41,865 bases of DNA from Chlamydiota bacterium (lineage in GTDB: Bacteria > Chlamydiota > Chlamydiia > Chlamydiales > Rhabdochlamydiaceae). This document shows, piece by piece, positions 24,460 through 32,445 of the stretch. The notes beneath the pieces are model-generated. The model worked only from the letters and a program-made list of their open reading frames with translations, did not search any database and was not told where the DNA came from. The first letter of the stretch is position 1, and the number at the start of each line of letters is the position of its first letter. The DNA is taken from contig PSRO01000065.1 in NCBI GenBank assembly GCA_003176115.1, positions 1 through 41,865 of the forward strand, given 5' to 3'. The translations under genes and the position numbers were made by a program.

Positions 24460-25507
24460 CTTACCAAATACTCTTCTTTCTCGTACTCCTTGGGAAAATC
24501 AAACAAATGCAATCTGGCCCGCTACTTGTTTTTCCTTAAGTCGTAATCTAGCTAGCTATCATTTCCCTGCAAAAATGCTCGATGGTGAATTTGAAAGGAT
24601 CTATAGTGTCTTATGTAATAGTCTATCCTCTTATTTGCCTAAATCCATTGTATTAAAAAACACCCAGCTTTCCTCTCTTGATAAGGAATTTTTATTTGAG
24701 CATTTTTTATGCTTAGAAAATCTGGCTAATACCCATTCTCATCAAGGGTTTGTTCTTGATGAGAATGGATTATTTTTTGCACAAATCAATAAAGAGGATC
24801 ATTTACATATCTGTTGTGTTGACTATCAAGGAGAATGGGAAACAACCTGGAATCGACTCAATCAGATAGAGACAGATTTAAGTAAAACATTGGATTTTTC
24901 TTTTTCTCATAAATTTGGATTTTTAACTTCTTATCCTCAATATTCAGGAACCGCTCTTAGAGTACATGCTTATTTACATCTACCAGCCATTATTCACTGC
25001 GGACAACTACAAGAAATACTCACTAAAAGCCAACAAGAAAATATATATGCTATAGGCATGTCAGGCACACTAGAAGAGTTGATTGGTGACCTTATCATTT
25101 TAAGTAATGTCTATACATTAGGTATAAATGAAGAAACAATTCTCGATTCTTTACATAAGACCATTATGAATTTTATGGCTTTAGAAAAGACGTTGCGTAC
25201 GCACTTAAAGGAAAAAGGCAATCCAGAAATTAAGGATCAGATAAGTCGTGCTTATGGCCTGCTTTTACACTCTTACCAACTGCAGGAAAAAGAAGCGTTA
25301 AATGCTTTAAGCTTAATCAAACTTGGTTTAGAACTCAACTGGGTTAAAGGGATTTCTGAAAAAACAATCAATGATCTATTATTTACATGTAGACGCGCCC
25401 ATCTAACTTATATTTGTAATACAACCCTTTTAGATCCTCAAGAAGGGGCTAGAAAACGCGCAGAGTTCTTACATAAACAGCTGAAAGGAATAGCCTTAAA
25501 CATTTAA
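24446..25507 (+). CDS. mcsB: McsB-like protein arginine kinase
   Basis: The start is set at the ATG at 24446 (353 aa), overlapping the mcsA stop; an earlier in-frame ATG would lie deep inside mcsA. Phosphagen-kinase features include NLANTHSHQG, QINKEDHLHI, the catalytic-domain stretch GFLTSYPQYSGTALRVHAYLHLP and GMSGTLEE. The usual N-terminal SSRxRLARN motif is reduced to FSLSRNLASYHFP, so at least one Arg presumed to bind ATP phosphate is missing, and activity may be altered. It would phosphorylate protein arginines in stress or proteolysis control. The TarI-SDR fusion gene begins 3 bases downstream. Confidence 0.85.
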   Translation: MEKSSLPNTLLSRTPWENQTNAIWPATCFSLSRNLASYHFPAKMLDGEFERIYSVLCNSLSSYLPKSIVLKNTQLSSLDKEFLFEHFLCLENLANTHSHQGFVLDENGLFFAQINKEDHLHICCVDYQGEWETTWNRLNQIETDLSKTLDFSFSHKFGFLTSYPQYSGTALRVHAYLHLPAIIHCGQLQEILTKSQQENIYAIGMSGTLEELIGDLIILSNVYTLGINEETILDSLHKTIMNFMALEKTLRTHLKEKGNPEIKDQISRAYGLLLHSYQLQEKEALNALSLIKLGLELNWVKGISEKTINDLLFTCRRAHLTYICNTTLLDPQEGARKRAEFLHKQLKGIALNI

Positions 25508-25509
25508 CC

Positions 25510-26844
25510 ATGATTGTAGCAATTCTTCTCATGGCTGGATCTGGAACTAGATTCGGCAGCCAAATTCCGAAACAATTTCATCGCTTATCTGGGAAAAAGA
25601 TCTATCAACATACTTTAGATAAATTCTTAGACACTCAACTTTTCTCTCGTATTATCCTGGTTTGTGCACCTGAACATATCAAACAAACCCAAAAAGAGAC
25701 TTCTTGCAATGATCAAGTTTACGTAGTTGCAGGAGGACATAGCCGTCAGGCGTCTTCTTTAAAAGGATTGTTGGCTTGTCCATCTCATACAGAAATTGTT
25801 GTGATTCACGATGCAGTCAGACCTTTTGTCAGTGAAGAAATCCTACAAAAAAATATCTCCCTTGCTCGTTTACATAAAGCTGTTGACACTTGTATTGCCT
25901 CTGGTGATACCCTGGTTCATACAGTGGATCTAAAGCAAGTTCACACAATCCCTCTTCGCAATCAATACTTACGCGGACAAACCCCACAGAGTTTTTCCTA
26001 CGCTCTTATTCTAGAAGCTCATTTAAATGCTACCCAAAAAAACAGTTCCGATGATTGCTCTCTTGTGCTTGCTAACAAGCATCGCGTTTTCCTCACAGAA
26101 GGAAGCGAGTATAATATTAAAATTACCACAGAGTTAGATCTATTTTTAGCAGAACAAATTTTTCGTCTACAGCATTCTGATACACCGCCTAGCCCAAAAA
26201 CACTAAAAAATAAGCGCTATATTATTACAGGAGGATCTGGAGGAATCGGACAGGCGATTATTAAGAGTTTAGAAAAAGAAGGTGCAAAAGCAATCGATAT
26301 ATCTCGGTCTTCTAAAAACTATCCTGCTAATTTATGTTGCCACACCGATGCAGAAAAAGTATTTGCAGATATTTTTAATAAATTTGGCCCTGTAGATGGG
26401 TTAATTAATAGTATTGGGTTTCTTATAAAAAAACCTTTTATGCGACTCTCAGAGCAAGAAATTCAAGAAATTGTCGCAGCCAATTTAACTAGTGTATTTT
26501 TCTGTTGTAAATGCGCCTATATAAAACCGCAAGGCCATATTCTCAATATAGCCTCTTCTAGCTATTCTCGTGGCAGGAAAAACTATACCATTTATGCTAG
26601 CTGTAAAGCTGCTATTGTTAATTTCACACAAGGGCTTGCAGAAGAGTGCTCTCATCTTTATATCAATGCCCTTGCTCCACAAAGAACAGCTACAGCTATG
26701 CGTCATCGAGAATTTCCTAATGAAGATCCGTCTACTCTACTTTCTACAGAAGAAGTAGCACAAGCAATTCTTAACTGCCTTAAATCTTCTATTACAGGTA
26801 ACCTTATCGAAGTGAAATTTAAGTCACATCCCAAAGAGCTTTAA
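25510..26844 (+). CDS. Bifunctional cytidylyltransferase (TarI-like)/SDR reductase
   Basis: This 444-aa protein has two domains. Residues 1-222 form an IspD/TarI-fold cytidylyltransferase (AGSGTRFGSQIPKQF, HDAVRPFVSEE, LRGQTPQSF, EGSEYNIKITTELDL). IPLRNQYLRGQTPQSF and the EYNIKITT tail match ribitol-5-phosphate cytidylyltransferases better than IspD. Residues 235-444 form a classical SDR (GGSGGIGQA at 241-249, Y362/K366 in YASCK). The same domain pair occurs in Haemophilus Bcs1, which reduces ribulose-5-phosphate and makes CDP-ribitol. A CDP-polyol product is therefore likely. It is coupled to mcsB and its 3' end overlaps msrA by 26 bases. Confidence 0.82.
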   Translation: MIVAILLMAGSGTRFGSQIPKQFHRLSGKKIYQHTLDKFLDTQLFSRIILVCAPEHIKQTQKETSCNDQVYVVAGGHSRQASSLKGLLACPSHTEIVVIHDAVRPFVSEEILQKNISLARLHKAVDTCIASGDTLVHTVDLKQVHTIPLRNQYLRGQTPQSFSYALILEAHLNATQKNSSDDCSLVLANKHRVFLTEGSEYNIKITTELDLFLAEQIFRLQHSDTPPSPKTLKNKRYIITGGSGGIGQAIIKSLEKEGAKAIDISRSSKNYPANLCCHTDAEKVFADIFNKFGPVDGLINSIGFLIKKPFMRLSEQEIQEIVAANLTSVFFCCKCAYIKPQGHILNIASSSYSRGRKNYTIYASCKAAIVNFTQGLAEECSHLYINALAPQRTATAMRHREFPNEDPSTLLSTEEVAQAILNCLKSSITGNLIEVKFKSHPKEL

Positions 26845-27433
26845 GCTGTTTATTTCTTCCGCATCTATAACGATAGAATTTATAACGTATGGGATGTGTT
26901 TTAGAGTAATTTTGATGATACTCTTCTGCTGCATAAAAAGTGGCCTCTGGCAAAATTTGCACCAAAACCCGGGGAAATCGCCTTGACTGAAGAAACGCCT
27001 GCTTTGATCCCTCAGCAGCCTCTTTTTGATGCAAATTATGATAAAAAATAACAGGCCTATATTGGGGACCATAATCTTCAAATTGTCCATCATCTCTTGT
27101 AGGGTCGATCATTTTCCAATAGACATCTAAAAGTTCCTCATAGCTGATTTTTTGTGAATGATAAACCACTTGCACTGCTTCTAGATGTCCTGTAGTCCCA
27201 GACGAGACTTCTCTATGAGTAGGGTCTAGTTTATGCCCTCCTGTGTAGCCCACCGTTGTGGATACCACCCCATCAATTTGATTAAAATCATGTTGCACGC
27301 ACCAAAAACAACCTCCAGCAAAGGTTGCTATTTCAAACTTCTTATCCGTTGCTTGTCCACAAGCGGGGAGTAAATAACAGAAAAGAGCAAAACTTAAAAC
27401 TTTCCAAATCCAGCATATTTCCTTTTTTAGCAT
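26819..27433 (-). CDS. msrA: Exported peptide methionine sulfoxide reductase MsrA, copy 1
   Basis: This 204-aa protein reduces Met-S-sulfoxide in proteins. The nucleophile is C42 in GCFWC, followed by GYTGG and the DPTRDDGQ.EDYGPQYRP block, and a C-terminal Cys in YRYRCGR could resolve the disulfide. The N-terminus is hydrophobic with LLPAC, a plausible lipobox (Cys25), so it may be an envelope lipoprotein. A thioredoxin is the usual reductant, and the exported Trx/TrxB pair lies about 10 kb away. A second copy lies upstream. Its 3' end overlaps the TarI-SDR gene by 26 bases. Confidence 0.92.
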   Translation of the reverse strand: MLKKEICWIWKVLSFALFCYLLPACGQATDKKFEIATFAGGCFWCVQHDFNQIDGVVSTTVGYTGGHKLDPTHREVSSGTTGHLEAVQVVYHSQKISYEELLDVYWKMIDPTRDDGQFEDYGPQYRPVIFYHNLHQKEAAEGSKQAFLQSRRFPRVLVQILPEATFYAAEEYHQNYSKTHPIRYKFYRYRCGRNKQLKALWDVT

Positions 27434-27560
27434 ACATCACCCTATTGTAGATTTCCTAAAGGCTAAAGTATGGCTTTTTTTTTAAAAAAATATATACTAT
27501 TTTTTATGAAGTATTTTTAGTTTAGCACATAAATGCATCAGAAAAGAGAACATTCTACTG

Positions 27561-28106
27561 TTAAGATTCGCATGGGTCCAGATAATTTTGATGATGGTCC
27601 TCTGCTATATAGAAAATGGTTTCTGGCAAAATTTGCACTAATATCTGTGGGAATCGCTTTGACTGAATAAGAGCTTGCTTTGATCTTTCAGCAGCCTCTT
27701 TTTGATACAAGTTATGATAAAAAATAACAGGTCTATATTGGGGACCATAATCTTCAAGTTGTCCATCATCTCTTGTAGGGTCAATCATTTTCCAATAGAC
27801 GTCTAAAAGTTCCTCATAGCTAATCTTTTGTGAATGATAAACCACTTGTACCGCCTCAAAGTGTCCTGTTTCTTGAGAACAAACCTCTTCATAACACGGG
27901 TCTAGTTTATGCCCTCCTGTATATCCTACCTTTGTTGACACCACTCCATCAACCTGATTAAAATTATGTTGCACAAGCCAAAAACATCCCCCAGCAAAGG
28001 TTGCTGTTTCGAGGTTTTCGTCTATTATTTCCTGCCCATGAACAGGAATACAGAAAAAAGCAAAACTTAAAATCTTCCAAACCCAATGTATTTTCTTTTT
28101 TGGCAT
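27561..28106 (-). CDS. msrA: Exported MsrA, copy 2, C-terminally truncated
   Basis: The start is set at the ATG at 28106 (181 aa): AGGGG lies about 7 bases upstream and residues MPKKKIHWVWKILS align with the first copy's start. A signal peptide ends near HGQ without a lipobox. The nucleophile C41 in GCFWLVQ is kept, but the following Cys of GCFWC is Leu. The protein ends DPCES where copy 1 continues for about 25 residues, including its C-terminal Cys. The central block is nearly identical to copy 1, so the duplication is recent. It may work with different resolving cysteines (PCYEEVC, PCES) or be on the way to decay. Confidence 0.85.
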   Translation of the reverse strand: MPKKKIHWVWKILSFAFFCIPVHGQEIIDENLETATFAGGCFWLVQHNFNQVDGVVSTKVGYTGGHKLDPCYEEVCSQETGHFEAVQVVYHSQKISYEELLDVYWKMIDPTRDDGQLEDYGPQYRPVIFYHNLYQKEAAERSKQALIQSKRFPQILVQILPETIFYIAEDHHQNYLDPCES

Positions 28107-28278
28107 AAGTAACCCCTGCATTTTTTGGGTCATATTATCCATTTAATCTTTTAAAAAACACATGAAATTTTATACATGAAAATAAAACGCTGGTTGATTC
28201 TTTGATGTTGATCTAAAAAATTTTACAATGTTACTCTACAGGAGAAAATTCACTCTTCTAAAAAAGAAGCTTATTTTT

Positions 28279-28980
28279 ATGAAAGCTCTAAAATGGATCT
28301 TAATTTTTCTTTTATTAGTTCTATGGCAACTAGTTTATGCTCAAACTGATTTTAACTCAGTTCAAGAGGTTCTTGATTTTGAAACAGCACAAATTGCTGA
28401 TCTTGGCTCAGCAGATTGTTATATCAATCGTGCAGAGAGTTATCTTTTATGTCAGAATTACGACCTTGCATTAAATGATTTAGAAGCAGGCTATCAACTT
28501 TCACAAAATATAGAAGATCATTTAACTCTACACTTTCGCTCCCTTTTTGGATTGGCTATTGTGTATGCCAATATCGATCAATTAGAGAAGTTTAATGCGG
28601 TTGTAAGTTCCATAGAAGCTCTCTTAGATGCTCATAAATGCACGGAATGCTCAGAAAAGCATCATTCAGTAGAGCTTTGTTCTTATGTAAAGCTTCTAGT
28701 TTCCGATGATCCTGAACCAGAACGTATTTCTGTAGAAGCCTGTATAGAAAAAGCAAATAACACAGCTAGATACGCCAGGATTCTTATTGATAAATCGCAT
28801 CCTGCTGCTCGAGTTATCTTGAATGCATTAGTAAATCGATTAACAAACAAGGCAATCAAGTGTTGTATTGCAGGGGGACTATGGAGAGGATGCATTCAAC
28901 CCCTTGCCACCAAATGGCACAAATGGAATGAGAAGTGGAAGATATTCGATAGACTTCCTACTCTACATCGATCTAAATAG
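28279..28980 (+). CDS. Secreted TPR-type protein
   Basis: The ATG at 28279 gives a 233-aa protein with a signal peptide (MKALKWILIFLLLVLWQLVY, cleavage near YAQ). An ATG at 28228 would add 17 basic residues before the signal. The mature part has helix-turn-helix units (CYINRAESYLLCQNYDLAL) like tetratricopeptide repeats, and many cysteines (CTEC, CC, GC) in its second half, suggesting disulfides in the envelope. It could correspond to the TPR gene found near pbp2 and suf in Chlamydia (CT683), but that is inference. Confidence 0.65.
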   Translation: MKALKWILIFLLLVLWQLVYAQTDFNSVQEVLDFETAQIADLGSADCYINRAESYLLCQNYDLALNDLEAGYQLSQNIEDHLTLHFRSLFGLAIVYANIDQLEKFNAVVSSIEALLDAHKCTECSEKHHSVELCSYVKLLVSDDPEPERISVEACIEKANNTARYARILIDKSHPAARVILNALVNRLTNKAIKCCIAGGLWRGCIQPLATKWHKWNEKWKIFDRLPTLHRSK

Positions 28981-29043
28981 AGCATCTCTTTTTAATAAAC
29001 ATTTGTTGTTACATCTTCGAATTGCAGATAGCTTAAGCATCTT

Positions 29044-29445
29044 CTATAAGCGTTTAGTCCCCCCATTCTGGTCCAACATATTTGTTAGATAGATAAGTAA
29101 AGACTGCTGAAATTTAGAATTATCGAAAACTTCTGTCCTGAGAAAAGAGTGGATTTTTTTTAATTCCCAGTCAATTATCGCTTGTAGCGTCTGCTCTTTT
29201 CTTAAGGTATAAAGCAATATAAAAGCATGAAATACATCTTCTGTTAAACCAATACATGGTTTTATGGTGTTTTCAAATGTCTGCTGATAAGAAGGGATAG
29301 CTATAATTCCTTCTACCGTTTTATCCATAGACAGCATAATCTCTTCGACATATTCTGCAATCAATAAAGCATCCGTAGATTCTTCTTGTAGACAAGCAAA
29401 AGCAATAGATTCACTAATTAGTGAAATACAAAAGAATTTAAATAT
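29044..29445 (-). CDS. Small secreted protein with no standard start codon in the expected place
   Basis: The open frame extends upstream of the first Met (in AEYVEEIMLSM) and encodes a convincing signal peptide: FKFFCISLISESIAFA, then CLQEESTD. The codon exactly where the start would be expected (29445-29443) is ATA, and no in-frame ATG, GTG or TTG exists at the head of the signal. A TTG at 29364 would remove the signal. The mature part is helical, with WELKKIHSFL near the middle. Either the start codon has mutated, a rare codon is used, or upstream CTG/ATT codons overlapping the Nudix stop are used. No family is recognised. Confidence 0.45.
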   Translation of the reverse strand: MFKFFCISLISESIAFACLQEESTDALLIAEYVEEIMLSMDKTVEGIIAIPSYQQTFENTIKPCIGLTEDVFHAFILLYTLRKEQTLQAIIDWELKKIHSFLRTEVFDNSKFQQSLLIYLTNMLDQNGGTKRL

Positions 29446-29465
29446 AACTACATCTTCTATAGAAA

Positions 29466-29918
29466 TCAGTAACCTTTTTTAAAATCTTTTTCAAACATCG
29501 CTATAAGCTCTTGACCAGTTTCAATTAAAGGAAGTTTCTTAGCTTCTGATAAAGATAACCAACGATACTTACTATGCTCGGTTAGGTTTAAGTTAATACA
29601 AAATTTTTTTTGGTTAAGGTCTGTATGAAAAAGATGCAGCATATACTCCATATGAGAAGCACGAACAAATAGGCTTTTCCAAAAAAAGCTATGCTCTTTT
29701 ATGAGCGTAATTCCTACTTCTTCATATACTTCTCGATACATGGCTTTTTGCAAAGTTTCTTTTTGCTCTACCTTACCTCCAGGTAAACACCAAGTATCTC
29801 CTTGCAGCTTATTTGGCTGACGTAAAAGAAAAAGAAAGCGTTCTTGCCAATGGCAAAAACAAGCAACGACTTCAACAGCGGGAAGAAAATTTTCCGGTGG
29901 AAGAGCTGAAATATGCAT
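29466..29918 (-). CDS. Nudix hydrolase
   Basis: This 150-aa protein has a complete Nudix box, GGKVEQKETLQKAMYREVYEEVGI, written here as GX5EX7REVXEEXGI with all Mg-binding glutamates present. The preceding WCLPGG is typical. It hydrolyses nucleoside diphosphates linked to another group. ADP-ribose or an oxidised dNTP is possible, but the motif does not tell which. It is cytosolic. The next gene on the same strand begins around its stop codon. Confidence 0.85.
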   Translation of the reverse strand: MHISALPPENFLPAVEVVACFCHWQERFLFLLRQPNKLQGDTWCLPGGKVEQKETLQKAMYREVYEEVGITLIKEHSFFWKSLFVRASHMEYMLHLFHTDLNQKKFCINLNLTEHSKYRWLSLSEAKKLPLIETGQELIAMFEKDFKKGY

Positions 29919-30103
29919 ATCTATTTTCCTTTAAGACAATCAAAGCTTAAGGTTATTATGTTTTGAATAAAGATGCTAGAAATTGCCTTAACTAGTTCCA
30001 TTCAATCGTTATAGATACGTTGTAAAGCAATTGATGGATAGATACAATGGGTTTTCTGAAATTCTCTGATAATAAGAGTTGCGGGAAATAGGATGTATAT
30101 ATG

Positions 30104-30887
30104 CTACAGCTTTCTAGCAACTTCCAAAGCACGAACATTTCGACGCAATAACCAGCGGCGAGCTATAAATGGAGGATAAACTCCTAAGAATAGCATGTTT
30201 GTAATATATACTATCCAACCCAAAGAAAAAGACCAGCACGCTCTGGTTTGTACACCCATGCGATAAAGACTTTTTTCAGCATCTTTTAAAATAGCTGGAT
30301 CTTTTATTGCATGGGTTGCAGCAAGGTCTGAAGAGAGTCAGAGTCATTTGAACAAACCATATTAAAAACCATAAAGAGGGCTTTAGCCATGCATATAGAG
30401 TCTGATTAGAAGCAAATGTGCCTAAAAGGAAGCACTGAACCAAGAAAAGAACCCAAGTTAAATTGAAATGATCGACGTATATAGAAGAACCAAGGAAGGT
30501 GGCCTTCACGAATGTGGGCAAGTTCGTGACGCGCTAGCCATTCGTCCTGTATCCTCACTCAGGATGATCATAGGGATGTCCTAAAAGGACTGCAGAAATG
30601 AGAACATAGACACGATCCATAAGAAGATAGAACAATGCTTCGCGTGTGCATCTGCTTTGACAACTATGGAGATTCGCTCTGCAGGCTCTGGTAAGAGGTC
30701 TTTAAAAAGCGTGTGAATTCGATTTCCGCTCTTGAAGAATAGCTTCAACAATCTGAGGATCTAAAGATGGACTTGCTTGTAAGCGCTCTTCGTACTTCTC
30801 TGCTATTTCCAGCCACATACCAGCTAGCATAGGCCTCGGATCCCACAGCTGTACAAGACGAGAAAGAAACTTATTTGAATGATACAT
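30104..30887 (-). pseudogene. Decayed membrane metallopeptidase (HELAH motif)
   Basis: Minus-strand pieces in different frames make a continuous protein. They run from MYHSNKFLSRLVQLWDPRPM to QERKSNSHAF, then MDRVYVLISAVLLGHPYD, then DEWLARHELAHIREGHLPW. A hydrophobic part follows (KPSLWFLIWFVQ), then DLAATHAIKDPAILK up to the natural end RALEVARKL. HELAH at 30514-30528 is the HExxH zinc-protease signature, as in membrane M48-like peptidases. At least three frameshifts separate the parts, so it is a pseudogene, although the C-terminal 75 codons are still open. Confidence 0.75.
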
Positions 30888-30972
30888 ATTTTTTATGAAA
30901 AATGAGACGATTTATATTCATCCCTTCATTTGGATAAAAGCATAGACGTAAATCATGGATGAGATAGAGATT

Positions 30973-31045
30973 TGAGACTTGTTGGATTTGAACCAACGAC
31001 CCTCTCATTAAAAGTGAGATGCTCTACCAGCTGAGCTAAAGTCTC
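30973..31045 (-). tRNA. tRNA-Lys (TTT)
   Basis: The minus strand folds as a cloverleaf: acceptor GAGACTT/AAGTCTC, D-arm with AGCTCAGCTGGTAGAGC, anticodon stem CTCAC/GTGAG with loop TTTTAAT region giving anticodon TTT, and T-arm GGTTCAAATCC. The discriminator base is A. CCA is not encoded. Confidence 0.93.
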
Positions 31046-31058
31046 AAAATAAAACCAT

Positions 31059-31133
31059 TGACCCCAAGGGGATTCGAACCCCTGTTACCAGGATGAAAAC
31101 CTGATGTCCTAGACCAGGCTAGACGATGGGGCC
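31059..31133 (-). tRNA. tRNA-Glu (TTC)
   Basis: Minus-strand cloverleaf with acceptor GGCCCCA/TGGGGTC, anticodon stem CAGG/CCTG with the anticodon TTC, and T-arm GGGGTTCGAATCCCC. It lies 13 bases from tRNA-Lys on the same strand, probably one transcript downstream of frr. Confidence 0.93.
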
Positions 31134-31177
31134 AAGGAAAGCAATCATTGTACTAACCGCATTTATTTCTTGCAATA

Positions 31178-31732
31178 TTAAACTGTCATCAATTCTTGCT
31201 TTTTAAGCTTAGCAAGGTTTTCGACTTCTTTACAAAAAGTATCCGTATATTTCTGTATTTCTTTTTCATCTTTTTTCATTTGATCTTCAGTAATCAATCC
31301 TTCTGCTTTTTGTTTGCGGGCAAATTCATTACCGCTTTGTCTAATACCACGAATAGCAATTTTCTGCTCTTCAGCTTTTGTATCAACCTGCTTAGCAAGC
31401 TTTTCACGCATTGAACCATCCATGGGAGGAATATTAATTCGAATCTGTCCCCCTTCTACAACAGGTCTTAAATTCAAGGAATGATCTTTTTCAATCCCTC
31501 TTGCAATAGATTGCAACACTTGTGGATCAAAAGGAGAAATCAGAAGCTGTCTACTTTCTGGAGTCGTGATAGAAGCTAACTCTTTAATGCGCATTTTTGA
31601 GCCATAGGCTTCTACAAAAACATTATCTAACATAGCAGGATTTGCGCGATTAGAACGCAAGCTTTTCAAGTCATCTTTGAAGTGTTCTAATGAAGCTTTC
31701 ATTTTTGATTCAGTCTGTTTAACTATACTCAT
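31178..31732 (-). CDS. frr: Ribosome recycling factor
   Basis: The ATG at 31732 gives 184 aa, matching the usual 185. AGGAG lies 7 bases upstream and the start overlaps the pyrH stop as ATGA; the longer frame reading back into pyrH is rejected. Typical features are LKSLRSNRANPAMLD near the N-terminus, ESRQLLISPFDP and the C-terminal helix. It splits post-termination ribosomes together with EF-G. It is the last gene of rpsB-tsf-pyrH-frr. Confidence 0.95.
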   Translation of the reverse strand: MSIVKQTESKMKASLEHFKDDLKSLRSNRANPAMLDNVFVEAYGSKMRIKELASITTPESRQLLISPFDPQVLQSIARGIEKDHSLNLRPVVEGGQIRINIPPMDGSMREKLAKQVDTKAEEQKIAIRGIRQSGNEFARKQKAEGLITEDQMKKDEKEIQKYTDTFCKEVENLAKLKKQELMTV

Positions 31733-32445
31733 GACTTGTCTCCTGTTACTAATGTACCTAAAGGTTCGCCACACACAATATTCAGTAGGGCGGTTGGATC
31801 AAATACGCAAATGGGGATTTTATTTTCAGCACATAATGCAATTGCTGTAGAATCCATCACTTTTAAGTTTTTTGCTAAAACTTCTGCATATGTTAATCGA
31901 TGGAATTTTTTGGCTTTGGTACTTTTTTTAGGATCGCAGTCATAGATTCCATCAACCTTTGTTGCTTTAAGCAAAATCTCTGACTTCATTTCAATGGCGC
32001 GTAAAGCAGCTGCAGAATCTGTAGTAAAATAAGGATTGCCTGTTCCCCCAACAAAAATTACCGGTACGTCGCTCTCTAAATAAGCCAAAGCTTGTTTCCA
32101 ATTATATTTTTCAACGATGACATCTGTATTAAGAGCACTCATGACATGAGTATCAATTCCAATACTCTTTAAAGATTGTTGTAGAACCAGCCCATTGATT
32201 GTAGTAGATAACATGCCAATGTGATCAGCTGGAGTCCTTTCAAAATTAAAGGCTTTGGCCTGAGCTCCTCGGAATATGTTTCCCCCACCAATTACGATCC
32301 CTAATTGCACTTTGAGATCACAAGCTTGTTTAATCATTTGTGCAATCTGAGAAGATGCTGCCGGTTCAACACCGAAAGCTTGCCTACCCATCAGAGCTTC
32401 TCCTGATAATTTAAGCAGAACTCTTTTGTAAGCGGGCCTATGCAT
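31729..32445 (-). CDS. pyrH: Uridylate kinase
   Basis: This 238-aa bacterial UMP kinase of the amino-acid-kinase fold has KLSGEALMG at the N-terminus, VIGGGNIFRG, and DSAAALRAIEM near the base- and UMP-binding region. It overlaps tsf by one base (TAATG) and frr by four, so the operon is translationally coupled. Gene order is the same as in Chlamydia (CT678). Confidence 0.95.
   Translation of the reverse strand: MHRPAYKRVLLKLSGEALMGRQAFGVEPAASSQIAQMIKQACDLKVQLGIVIGGGNIFRGAQAKAFNFERTPADHIGMLSTTINGLVLQQSLKSIGIDTHVMSALNTDVIVEKYNWKQALAYLESDVPVIFVGGTGNPYFTTDSAAALRAIEMKSEILLKATKVDGIYDCDPKKSTKAKKFHRLTYAEVLAKNLKVMDSTAIALCAENKIPICVFDPTALLNIVCGEPLGTLVTGDKS

Noticed and set aside
31733-31774. Longer frr start inside pyrH
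   Set aside because: Ribosome site and family length fit the ATG at 31732; the extension is the pyrH end read in another frame.
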